64,000 nt of DNA from Ruminiclostridium cellobioparum subsp. termitidis CT1112 (lineage in GTDB: Bacteria; Bacillota; Clostridia; Acetivibrionales; DSM-1351): contig NZ_AORV01000016.1 in the NCBI RefSeq assembly GCF_000350485.1, forward strand, positions 1 to 64,000, read 5' to 3'. The notes beneath the pieces are model-generated. The model saw nothing but the letters and a program-made list of their open reading frames with translations, made no database searches and was not told where the DNA came from. A program made the position numbers and the translations under genes. Below, piece by piece: positions 17,351-25,421 of this stretch; the stretch's first letter is position 1, and each line of letters begins with the position of its first letter.

Positions 17351-19291
17351 TTAAATTATAGACCCTACCCTGAATCCTTCATGGATTGCATCACCGATTT
17401 TACGGGGATTATTACAGTCCCCTATTGAATAAATCTCCTGAACCCTGTCACCTAATTTTTTGATCAGGTCATTCTTAGGTTTTACTCCCAGTGCAATAAT
17501 GACAGTATCGGCTTTAATCTCTTTTTTCTGCCTGCTCATGTCCTCAACCAGCATGCCTTCCGTTGTAAATGCTTTGATTGTATTACCTGTAAGTATATTT
17601 ATTCCGGCATCCTGCAGCAGTTTTAGTATTGTTTTCCTGCTTATGGGATTGACATCTGCTGCAACGGCAGACAGTCTTTCTACGATTGTTACTGATTTAC
17701 CCTTGTGCGCCAGATATATGGCTGCCTCACACCCTTTAATCCCCCCTCCGGCAATGGCCACTGAATAGCCCGTGTCTTTTTTACCCGAGAGAAAATCAAG
17801 AATAGATATGTTTTTTTCATTTTCAATACCCGGTATTAATGGGATCACAGGAACTGCACCTGCAGCTGCAATAACCACATCCGGCTTCATCTGCTCAATG
17901 AAAGGCAGCTTGACTTCACATCCCAGCAAAACATTGACTCCTGATGTTTTAACCTGATTTACCAGATATGCCGTAAAATCAGCAATTGCCTTTTTGACCG
18001 GAATTGCAGCAGCTGCAACCAGCTGCCCCCCAAGTTCCTTTTCCTTTTCACAAAGAGTTACGTTATGTCCTCTTATTGATGCTATTCTGGCCGCTTCCAT
18101 ACCTGCGGGCCCTCCGCCTATGACCAGTACATTTTTAGTTTTGAGCTTTTCAGGCAATTTATAATCCGTCTCTTCTCCCAGAATAGGATTAACCGAGCAG
18201 GCTGAAACTATTTTACCCACACAATGCTCATTACAAATCAAACAGCTTCGAATGTCCTGAGTATTTCCTTCCTTTGCTTTGTTTGACCAGTCTGGATCAG
18301 CCAGAAGGCTTCTTCCAAGCCCTATAAAGTCGGCCATTTTGTCCGAAAGAATCTTTTCAGCGGTTTCAGGGCTTTTAATATTACCGACTGTTATCACCGG
18401 AATATCAACCACACTCTTTATCTTTCCGGCCAGCTCTGCATAACAGGCTTCCCCCATATATTCAGGCGGTGTCATCCATATGTTGGCATCATAGCAGCCT
18501 GCATCTATATGAAGCACATCAGCTCCAAATGCCTCAAGCTTTTTAGCAATTTCCGCCGACTCCTCTATGGTACGTCCGCCTTCAATTTTGTGTTCACCTG
18601 ACAGACGAACACCGATTGGAATATCACTTCCCACTCTTTTACGTATTTCTTTGATTATTTCTTTTATAAATTTAAGCCTTTTTTCAAAGGTTCCCCCATA
18701 TTCGTCAGTTCTCTTATTCCACAGCGGTGTCATGAACTGATCCGCCAAATAACCCGTATGAGCATGAATTTCTATCATATCAAAACCTGCTTTTGCAGCT
18801 CTTTCAGCTCCGTCTCCGCAGGCCTTCACAATTTTTCCTATTTCCTCCCGCGTCAGTTCCCGGCAAGTAATATCATGGTCGGTAAAGGCAGGTACCGGTG
18901 AAGGTGCGGCAGGAATTGCCATCTTATTTGCTATATAAGATTGCCTACCCTGGCCAGGTGAAAGCTGCATGGCAATTTTAGTTCCGTAACTGTGAACTGC
19001 CTCAGCCAATGCTTTTAAGCCGGGCATCACACTATCCGAATCACATGCAACAACGGGTGCTTCAGGCGGAATAATCGAAATCTCTGTCTCGGCAAGCACA
19101 CTCTCTGTTATAATCAACCCAACTCCGCCTTTAGCACGCGCTTCATAATAATTTATATCTTTTTTTGAAAAACAGTGATCCTGTTGAGCGAAACCCATTG
19201 ACATAGGTGCCATCACAACCCTGTTCTTAATTTCCAGCTTTCCTATTCTTCCAGGTGCAAACAGATTGGGAAACGGCTTTTTCTTCTCCAT
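17351..19291 (-). CDS. 2,4-dienoyl-CoA reductase-like flavoenzyme (OYE-type barrel + 4Fe-4S + NAD(P)-binding domain)
   Basis: 646 residues. The N-terminal FMN barrel (about 8-345, LFAPGRIGKLEIKNRV) carries the HAHTGYL stretch in place of the usual active-site HGxxGYL. Next come the Fe-S cysteines (C-x2-C-x3-C, then CSVNP, about 349-366), a first dinucleotide fold (VIGGGPAGMEAA, near 385) and a second (IAGGGIKGCEAA, near 515). Length and order match the FadH/trimethylamine dehydrogenase family, which reduces 2,4-dienoyl thioesters or other enones with NAD(P)H through FAD, 4Fe-4S and FMN. I use ATG 19291 (GCAGGAGG 8 bases upstream) rather than TTG 19309. The gene lies inside the assembly-line operon, and no PKS module has an ER domain. 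It may act in trans as an enoyl or dienoyl reductase on the growing chain (inference). Confidence 0.9.
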   Translation of the reverse strand: MEKKKPFPNLFAPGRIGKLEIKNRVVMAPMSMGFAQQDHCFSKKDINYYEARAKGGVGLIITESVLAETEISIIPPEAPVVACDSDSVMPGLKALAEAVHSYGTKIAMQLSPGQGRQSYIANKMAIPAAPSPVPAFTDHDITCRELTREEIGKIVKACGDGAERAAKAGFDMIEIHAHTGYLADQFMTPLWNKRTDEYGGTFEKRLKFIKEIIKEIRKRVGSDIPIGVRLSGEHKIEGGRTIEESAEIAKKLEAFGADVLHIDAGCYDANIWMTPPEYMGEACYAELAGKIKSVVDIPVITVGNIKSPETAEKILSDKMADFIGLGRSLLADPDWSNKAKEGNTQDIRSCLICNEHCVGKIVSACSVNPILGEETDYKLPEKLKTKNVLVIGGGPAGMEAARIASIRGHNVTLCEKEKELGGQLVAAAAIPVKKAIADFTAYLVNQVKTSGVNVLLGCEVKLPFIEQMKPDVVIAAAGAVPVIPLIPGIENEKNISILDFLSGKKDTGYSVAIAGGGIKGCEAAIYLAHKGKSVTIVERLSAVAADVNPISRKTILKLLQDAGINILTGNTIKAFTTEGMLVEDMSRQKKEIKADTVIIALGVKPKNDLIKKLGDRVQEIYSIGDCNNPRKIGDAIHEGFRVGSII

Positions 19292-19339
19292 ATTTACATC
19301 CTCCTGCAATTAATAAACGGGGCATATGTTACCATTACG

Positions 19340-22300
19340 TTACTTGTCGCCCTCAAGCAATAAGGCAAGCTGTTCGGGATCAAGTGCATCAATTTGCTTT
19401 TCAACAATTAATTCTGCCAATTCTCTGATGCTGGCCTTTTCAAAAACCTGCTTCAGTTCAATTTCAACTTCAAATTGGTTCCTTATCCGGTTAACCAGTT
19501 TAACTGCTGTAAATTCATCTCCTCCCATATCAAAGAAGTTATCTGTAGCGGCTATCTCATCCACTTCCAGCAAATGTCTCCAAATTGCAGCTATTTCCTG
19601 CTCAATTCCCAGTTTGGGTTCTGCATGGTCATTTCTCATGGATTTATCTGAAGCTGAATATTTCTTTTGCGTGGATGTGTGCTTTTTCAGCCAGTATTTC
19701 TGACGCTCAAATGGATAAGTAGGCAGCACAAGGTTCCTTCTGGTCTCGTATTGGTAATATCGGTACCAGTCGATATTTATGCCCGCCAACCAGCACTTTC
19801 CCAGTGAAGCTGTGATATATTCTGCTTCGGATACCGGACAGCTGCTATCGGGAAGTGAACAGATGATTGACCTGTTCCTGGTGTCATTCGAGAGTTTCTC
19901 TGTCCAGAAAATCTTTTTATCTTCCGCTCCTAAAACGAGAAAAATTCTGTCGGAAGCTTTGAATATTTCCTCCAGGCCCTTATTTGAAACAGGCAGGGGT
20001 TTATCCTTCCAAAAGCTCTGTTGTGTGGCTTCAGAGCTTTTTATCCAGCTCCCACTTTTATTTGAAATAAAAGGTATGACAGGAGGATTAAAGTTTATTG
20101 ACCCGGCTGCCTTCCCACCATCCAGCAGCAGCTTGAGAGCATCCTCCACTGAAACAACACCTGATATACACGCCGCAGTTATTTCTCCTGTTCCGCTTCC
20201 GATAATGGCCCTGGGTTTTACACCCCATGACATCCACAACTGCGCAAGTGAGTATTCCACGGCAAAAGCAATACAACACTCTATTGTTTTATCCATATCT
20301 TTAGCAGTAGTATTATTTTTTGTATTATTCTCAGGATACAGAGCATCTAACAAATCATGTCCAGCCTTTGCCTTTACATATTCACTGCAACGGTCCATAC
20401 TCTCTTTAAAAACTTTCTCAGTGCTGTAAAGCGCCCTTCCCGAATTGACGTATTTGGTGCTTTCTCCCGTGAACATAAATACAATTTCTCTATTATTTGA
20501 ATTTATATTTGCATAGGACTCAGTATTAAAATCTATGGCTGAAAGCATGTCAATCACATTTTCGTTATGGCCGTAAACAGCCATAAATCTGTGATTAAAT
20601 GCCTTTCTGCCCTTTTTTAGCGTATAGACCACATCCGCCATATTTATCTGCCGGTTTTCCTGCAAATAGCCAATCAAATTGGTTTTATATTTTTCAAGTG
20701 CACTAAAGGTTTTTGCCGACAGGGTAAAAAGCTGATAAGGTCTCGATGCTCCTGAAGGGGTCTGCAGTGGTGCTTCCTCCAGAATAGCATGCACATTCGT
20801 GCCTCCGATTGCGAAGTTGTTAACCCCTGCCAGACGGGGAAGCTTATCTGTCTCCCAGGCAATCAGCCTGTTATTCACATAAAACGGACTATTGTCAAAA
20901 TCAATCCTTGGGTTTGGGGCTTCAAAATATATGGTAGGAGGAATAGCTTTATTCTGAAGAGCTAAAGCTGCTTTAACAATACCTGCCATACCGGATACAT
21001 GATCCAGGTGTCCCAGGTTTGATTTTGAAGAGCCAATGGCACAGAATTGTTTTTCCTGGGTCTTTAATCTGAAAGCCTGGGTGAGAGCCTCCACTTCAAT
21101 GGAATCGCCAAGCGGAGTTCCGGTTGCAAAGGCTTCAACGAAGCTTATGGCATCGGGACTGATTCCGGCCATCTCCTGCGCCTCAGCCACCACCTTTGCC
21201 TGCCCCTCAACACTTGGAGCCGTAAAACCTGCCTTCATTGCTCCATCGTTATTTATGGCTGAGGCTTTAATGACTGCATATATGTTATCCCCATCCCGCA
21301 CCGCATCCTCCAGGCGCTTGACAACAACTACTCCTATTCCGTTGGCATGGACTGTCCCGCCGGCCTTTGCATCAAAAGGTCTGCAATGCCCATCCGGCGA
21401 AGGAAGTCCTCCTTCTTCATACAGGTACCCTATTCTTTGAGGTACTCTTATCTGCACCGCGCCGGCCAGTGCCATATCACACTCGCCGTGTATGAGGCTT
21501 TGGCAGGCAGTGTGAATTGCAACCATTGAAGTTGAGCAGGCTGTCTGGATATTCATACTGGGGCCGTTCAGCTTCAGGTGATAAGATACCCTCTGTGCTA
21601 CGAAATCACTTGAATTTGCTGCCAGGAGCGCCATTCTCTCCTTATAGTTGATCATCACCCCATGAGCACTGTGCTCATCAGTCATGTTGTTTATCATATA
21701 CGTACTCATGGCAGCACCACAGAATACACCGATACGCTCCTTGCAGCTCTCAGGGTCATACCCGGCCCGCTCCAGCGCTTCCCAGGAACATTCCAGCATA
21801 AACCTCAGCTGCGGATCCATGCTTTCAGCTTCCTTGGGACTGTAACCGAAAAAGCCTGCATCAAACAATTCAACATTGGCAACATCAGCTTCGGCCTTTA
21901 CGAAATTGGGCATACTTAAAAGTTCTTCACTGCCTCCCGCTGCAAGAACATCTTCCTCCGAGAAGAAGGATACCGATTCTATCCCATCTCTCAGGTTCTC
22001 CCAGTATTTCTCAGGGGAATCGGCTCCGGGAAATCTAAGCGCAATACCTATGATAGCAATATCTGTATTACTGTCCCGGTTTAATGACTGCCTTCTGGTT
22101 CTGGCGCGCTGTACTCCGCTTTCCAGATCCGCTTCTGCCTCATTACCACTGTTTATAAACCTGGCAATTGCACTTACTGTGGGATATTTAAACATATCCA
22201 GCATTGTAATTTCAGCATTGAATATCTCCTTAAGCCTGGTATGAACCTGGGTCATTAGCAGGGAATGTCCCCCCAGGTCAAAGAAATTATCATTGACTCC

Positions 22301-25300
22301 CACCCTCTCAACCTTAAGAACTTCCTGCCATATCCCGCAAATTGTTTTTTCCGTTTCATTCTGTGGAACTGAATCAGCTCCGGCCTTTTCAGCTTTTGCA
22401 GTCTGAGGCATGGGAAGCAGCAGGCGGTTTATTTTTCCGTTGGGTGTCAGAGGCAAAACCTCCATTTTGACAAAAGCTGCCGGAAGCATATACTCAGGAA
22501 GCTCTGCTTTCAAATGATTTCTGAGCTCTCCATCTGCTATGGCAAGCGCACCGGTATTTGGGACAGTGTAATATGCAACCAGTCTTTTATCGTTTGAAGA
22601 AAACTCTTTTACTGCAACAACCACCTGATTAATGCCTGCATATTTGCTTAAAACTGCTTCAATTTCACCCGGTTCTATTCTGAAGCCTCTGATTTTTATC
22701 TGATGATCGGTCCTGCCAAGCACTTCAATTTGACCATCGGGTAAAAAGCGTGCTACATCACCTGTTCTATAGATTCTTGCAGATGTCTCCTTAAGAAAGG
22801 AGTTGGGAAGGAATTTTTCCTGCGTCAGCCCTTGCCTGTTCAAATATGCCCTTGCCAGCCCGTCACCGCCGATGAAAAGTTCCCCGGCGGCTCCTATGAC
22901 AACGGGCTTCAACTCCGGATCAAGTATATACATCTGGGTATTATCAATGGGTTTACCTATTGTTATACGCTCCTGCCCGGCTTCTATTCTGCATACAGAC
23001 GACCATATGGTGGTTTCGGTAGGCCCATACATATTCCACAGGGAGGAACTCCGCTTTAACAGCTGTTCTGCCAGTTCCACAGACAGGGGCTCACCGCCGC
23101 AAAGGATTTTGAGTTTTTTACTTCCCTGCCAGCCTGCTCCCAGCATCAGTCTCCATGTTGCAGGAGTAGCCTGCATGACTGTGATATCATACTTTTTAAC
23201 GGCGTTAATAAGAGCGGCCCCATCCAGAACAGTTTCGCGCTCTGCAATTACAACGCAGGCACCAACGGTAATGGGAAGAAATAATTCCAATGCGGCAATG
23301 TCAAAACAAATTGTTGTTACCGACAGGAGTCTGTCATTCTCAATCATACCCGGTTCCTTACTCATGGCTTTAAGGAAATTCACAACAGCTCCATGCGGAA
23401 TCTGCACACCTTTGGGTTTTCCGGTTGAGCCTGATGTGTAGATGGTATAGGCGAGATTTGATCCGGTTATTTTATTTTTCGGGTTATCTCTGCTTTCCTT
23501 GGCTATTGCCGTCCATTCTTCATCAATACACACAATTTTGGCCCCCTGACCGGAAATGGAGTCTGAAAGCCTCTGCTGCGTGATAATGAACGGCATCCGG
23601 GCATCCTGGATCATGTATAATATCCGTTCGGAGGGATATGCCGGATCTATGGGAATATATGTACTGCCGGCCTTGAGTATCCCCAGCTGGGCTACAAGCA
23701 TATCTTCCGAGCGTTCCACACAAATACCGATAAAGGGTTCAGGGCCGGCACCCATTTTTATCAAGTAATGGGACAACTGATTGGCCCTATCATTCAATTC
23801 CTTATATGTAAGTTTCCGGTCACCGAAAATGACAGCGGCATTATCAGGTGTCTTAAGAACCTGCTGTTCAAACAACTGATGAACACACAGGTCTTTGGCA
23901 TATTCAACGCAGGTGTCATTCCAGGCATAAAGAATCCTCTGCTTTTCCTGTTCAGTCATAACAGGTATATCGCTGATAGGAATTTGGTGGTGTTTCGGGA
24001 TATTCTCCAAAAGAGTTAAGAAGTGCTCTGTAAACCTGTCTATAGTACTCTTTTCAAATAAATCAGAGGAATACTCAAAGAAACCTCTTATTATCTCGTC
24101 GGCTTTCCATAGCTGAAGCTCTATGTCAAATCTTGCAGTAGAGCTTTCCACCTCAAGAGAAGCAAGTTTCAAACCCTGCATGTGAATCTCGGGAATTGCT
24201 TCGCTCTGATAACTGAAGCATACCTGGTACAGTGGATTCCGGCTCAGATCCCTTTCGGGCTGCAATGCCTCAACTACATTTTCAAAGGGTATATCCTGAT
24301 TGTCATAAGCTCCGCGTGTAGTTTCCTTAACCCTTTCCAGGAGTTCATCAAAACTTGGATTTCCTGACAGCTCGGTGCGCAGCGCAAGTGTGTTGACAAA
24401 ATAACCTATAAGGCCCTCCAGTTCGGTTCTGTTACGGCCTGCAATCGGAGTGCCTACAATGATTTCACTCTGTCCGGAGTACCTTTGCAGAATTATTTTA
24501 AGTGCAGACAGCAGTACCATAAAGATAGTCGCACCCTTTTTCTGTGCAAGTTCATGTAATTCCCCTGACAGGCCGGAGGATATTTCAAAATATTTTCTTG
24601 CCCCTCTGTAGCCTTGTACGGGAGGTCTCTGATGATCTGCCGGAAGCTCAAGAACAGACTGGCAGCCTCTTAATTTTTCTGCCCAATAGTCCAATTGCCT
24701 GTTCAGGGTTTCACCCTTTACCCATTCTCTCTGCCATATTGTGTAGTCTCCGTACTGAATCGCCGGTTCCGGCATGGCAGCTGCCTGACCTGAGGCAAGT
24801 GAAGTATAAATAGCTGAGACCTCTTTCATCAATACCTGTAATGTCCAGCCATCCGATACAATATGGTGCATATTCAGACACAGCACATTTTCATCATCCC
24901 TAAGTCTGATCAGCATTACTCTCAGAAGAGGTCCATTGCTTAAATCATAAGGCTTCAGATTATCTTCGGTAATAATCTGCCGCACCTTATCCATTTGTTC
25001 AGCTCTTTTAAAACCGGTCAGCTCCTTAATGGGCAAATCGATTTTCAGTTCGGGCAAAATAACCTGAACCGGCTGACCATCAGCCATTTTAAAAACCGTT
25101 CTCAAAGCTTCATGGCGTTTAATCACAAGGTTAAAGCTGTCATTAAGGGCATCAATGTCCAATCTTCCGTTCATTATAACGGCTGACGGTATGTTATAAG
25201 CCGGACTTCCCGGATTCATCTGCTCCAAAAACCAGAGCCTCTGCTGAGCGAAGGACAAGGGTAATAAACCGGCTTCCTTCCTTTTCTGTATAGCCTGATT

Positions 25301-25402
25301 TTCTCCGTTGACTTCTGCCTTTTTTCTTTCCTTCATAAGCATTTCAAAAAGCATCTGCTTTTTAGCAGCCAGGCTATCCTGTTTACCTGAAATATCACTC
25401 AT
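19340..25402 (-). CDS. NRPS-PKS: C-A(Gly)-T followed by a fully inactivated KS-AT-ACP module
   Basis: 2020 residues. The condensation domain has HHIVSDG (179-185). The A domain (about 470-985) has YTSGSTGKPKG and code residues that read D-I-L-Q-L-G-M-I-W-(K), close to published glycine codes. The PCP has GGHS (Ser1047). The next module looks like KS-AT-ACP, but each domain is broken. The KS keeps Cys1289 and GHLD, but EAHGTG reads EAFATG (Phe1425). The AT GHSLGE reads GSGTGE with Gly1737 for the nucleophile, and about 90 residues including the HAFH region are gone. The ACP motif reads GGDE, with Glu1963 for the pantetheinylated Ser. I use ATG 25402 (GGGGGG 8 bases upstream) rather than TTG 25429. 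The working half should add glycine to the chain from 25422-35954. The second half can only be structural. Confidence 0.93.
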   Translation of the reverse strand: MSDISGKQDSLAAKKQMLFEMLMKERKKAEVNGENQAIQKRKEAGLLPLSFAQQRLWFLEQMNPGSPAYNIPSAVIMNGRLDIDALNDSFNLVIKRHEALRTVFKMADGQPVQVILPELKIDLPIKELTGFKRAEQMDKVRQIITEDNLKPYDLSNGPLLRVMLIRLRDDENVLCLNMHHIVSDGWTLQVLMKEVSAIYTSLASGQAAAMPEPAIQYGDYTIWQREWVKGETLNRQLDYWAEKLRGCQSVLELPADHQRPPVQGYRGARKYFEISSGLSGELHELAQKKGATIFMVLLSALKIILQRYSGQSEIIVGTPIAGRNRTELEGLIGYFVNTLALRTELSGNPSFDELLERVKETTRGAYDNQDIPFENVVEALQPERDLSRNPLYQVCFSYQSEAIPEIHMQGLKLASLEVESSTARFDIELQLWKADEIIRGFFEYSSDLFEKSTIDRFTEHFLTLLENIPKHHQIPISDIPVMTEQEKQRILYAWNDTCVEYAKDLCVHQLFEQQVLKTPDNAAVIFGDRKLTYKELNDRANQLSHYLIKMGAGPEPFIGICVERSEDMLVAQLGILKAGSTYIPIDPAYPSERILYMIQDARMPFIITQQRLSDSISGQGAKIVCIDEEWTAIAKESRDNPKNKITGSNLAYTIYTSGSTGKPKGVQIPHGAVVNFLKAMSKEPGMIENDRLLSVTTICFDIAALELFLPITVGACVVIAERETVLDGAALINAVKKYDITVMQATPATWRLMLGAGWQGSKKLKILCGGEPLSVELAEQLLKRSSSLWNMYGPTETTIWSSVCRIEAGQERITIGKPIDNTQMYILDPELKPVVIGAAGELFIGGDGLARAYLNRQGLTQEKFLPNSFLKETSARIYRTGDVARFLPDGQIEVLGRTDHQIKIRGFRIEPGEIEAVLSKYAGINQVVVAVKEFSSNDKRLVAYYTVPNTGALAIADGELRNHLKAELPEYMLPAAFVKMEVLPLTPNGKINRLLLPMPQTAKAEKAGADSVPQNETEKTICGIWQEVLKVERVGVNDNFFDLGGHSLLMTQVHTRLKEIFNAEITMLDMFKYPTVSAIARFINSGNEAEADLESGVQRARTRRQSLNRDSNTDIAIIGIALRFPGADSPEKYWENLRDGIESVSFFSEEDVLAAGGSEELLSMPNFVKAEADVANVELFDAGFFGYSPKEAESMDPQLRFMLECSWEALERAGYDPESCKERIGVFCGAAMSTYMINNMTDEHSAHGVMINYKERMALLAANSSDFVAQRVSYHLKLNGPSMNIQTACSTSMVAIHTACQSLIHGECDMALAGAVQIRVPQRIGYLYEEGGLPSPDGHCRPFDAKAGGTVHANGIGVVVVKRLEDAVRDGDNIYAVIKASAINNDGAMKAGFTAPSVEGQAKVVAEAQEMAGISPDAISFVEAFATGTPLGDSIEVEALTQAFRLKTQEKQFCAIGSSKSNLGHLDHVSGMAGIVKAALALQNKAIPPTIYFEAPNPRIDFDNSPFYVNNRLIAWETDKLPRLAGVNNFAIGGTNVHAILEEAPLQTPSGASRPYQLFTLSAKTFSALEKYKTNLIGYLQENRQINMADVVYTLKKGRKAFNHRFMAVYGHNENVIDMLSAIDFNTESYANINSNNREIVFMFTGESTKYVNSGRALYSTEKVFKESMDRCSEYVKAKAGHDLLDALYPENNTKNNTTAKDMDKTIECCIAFAVEYSLAQLWMSWGVKPRAIIGSGTGEITAACISGVVSVEDALKLLLDGGKAAGSINFNPPVIPFISNKSGSWIKSSEATQQSFWKDKPLPVSNKGLEEIFKASDRIFLVLGAEDKKIFWTEKLSNDTRNRSIICSLPDSSCPVSEAEYITASLGKCWLAGINIDWYRYYQYETRRNLVLPTYPFERQKYWLKKHTSTQKKYSASDKSMRNDHAEPKLGIEQEIAAIWRHLLEVDEIAATDNFFDMGGDEFTAVKLVNRIRNQFEVEIELKQVFEKASIRELAELIVEKQIDALDPEQLALLLEGDK

Positions 25403-25421
25403 TGATCTATCCCCCCTAAGG

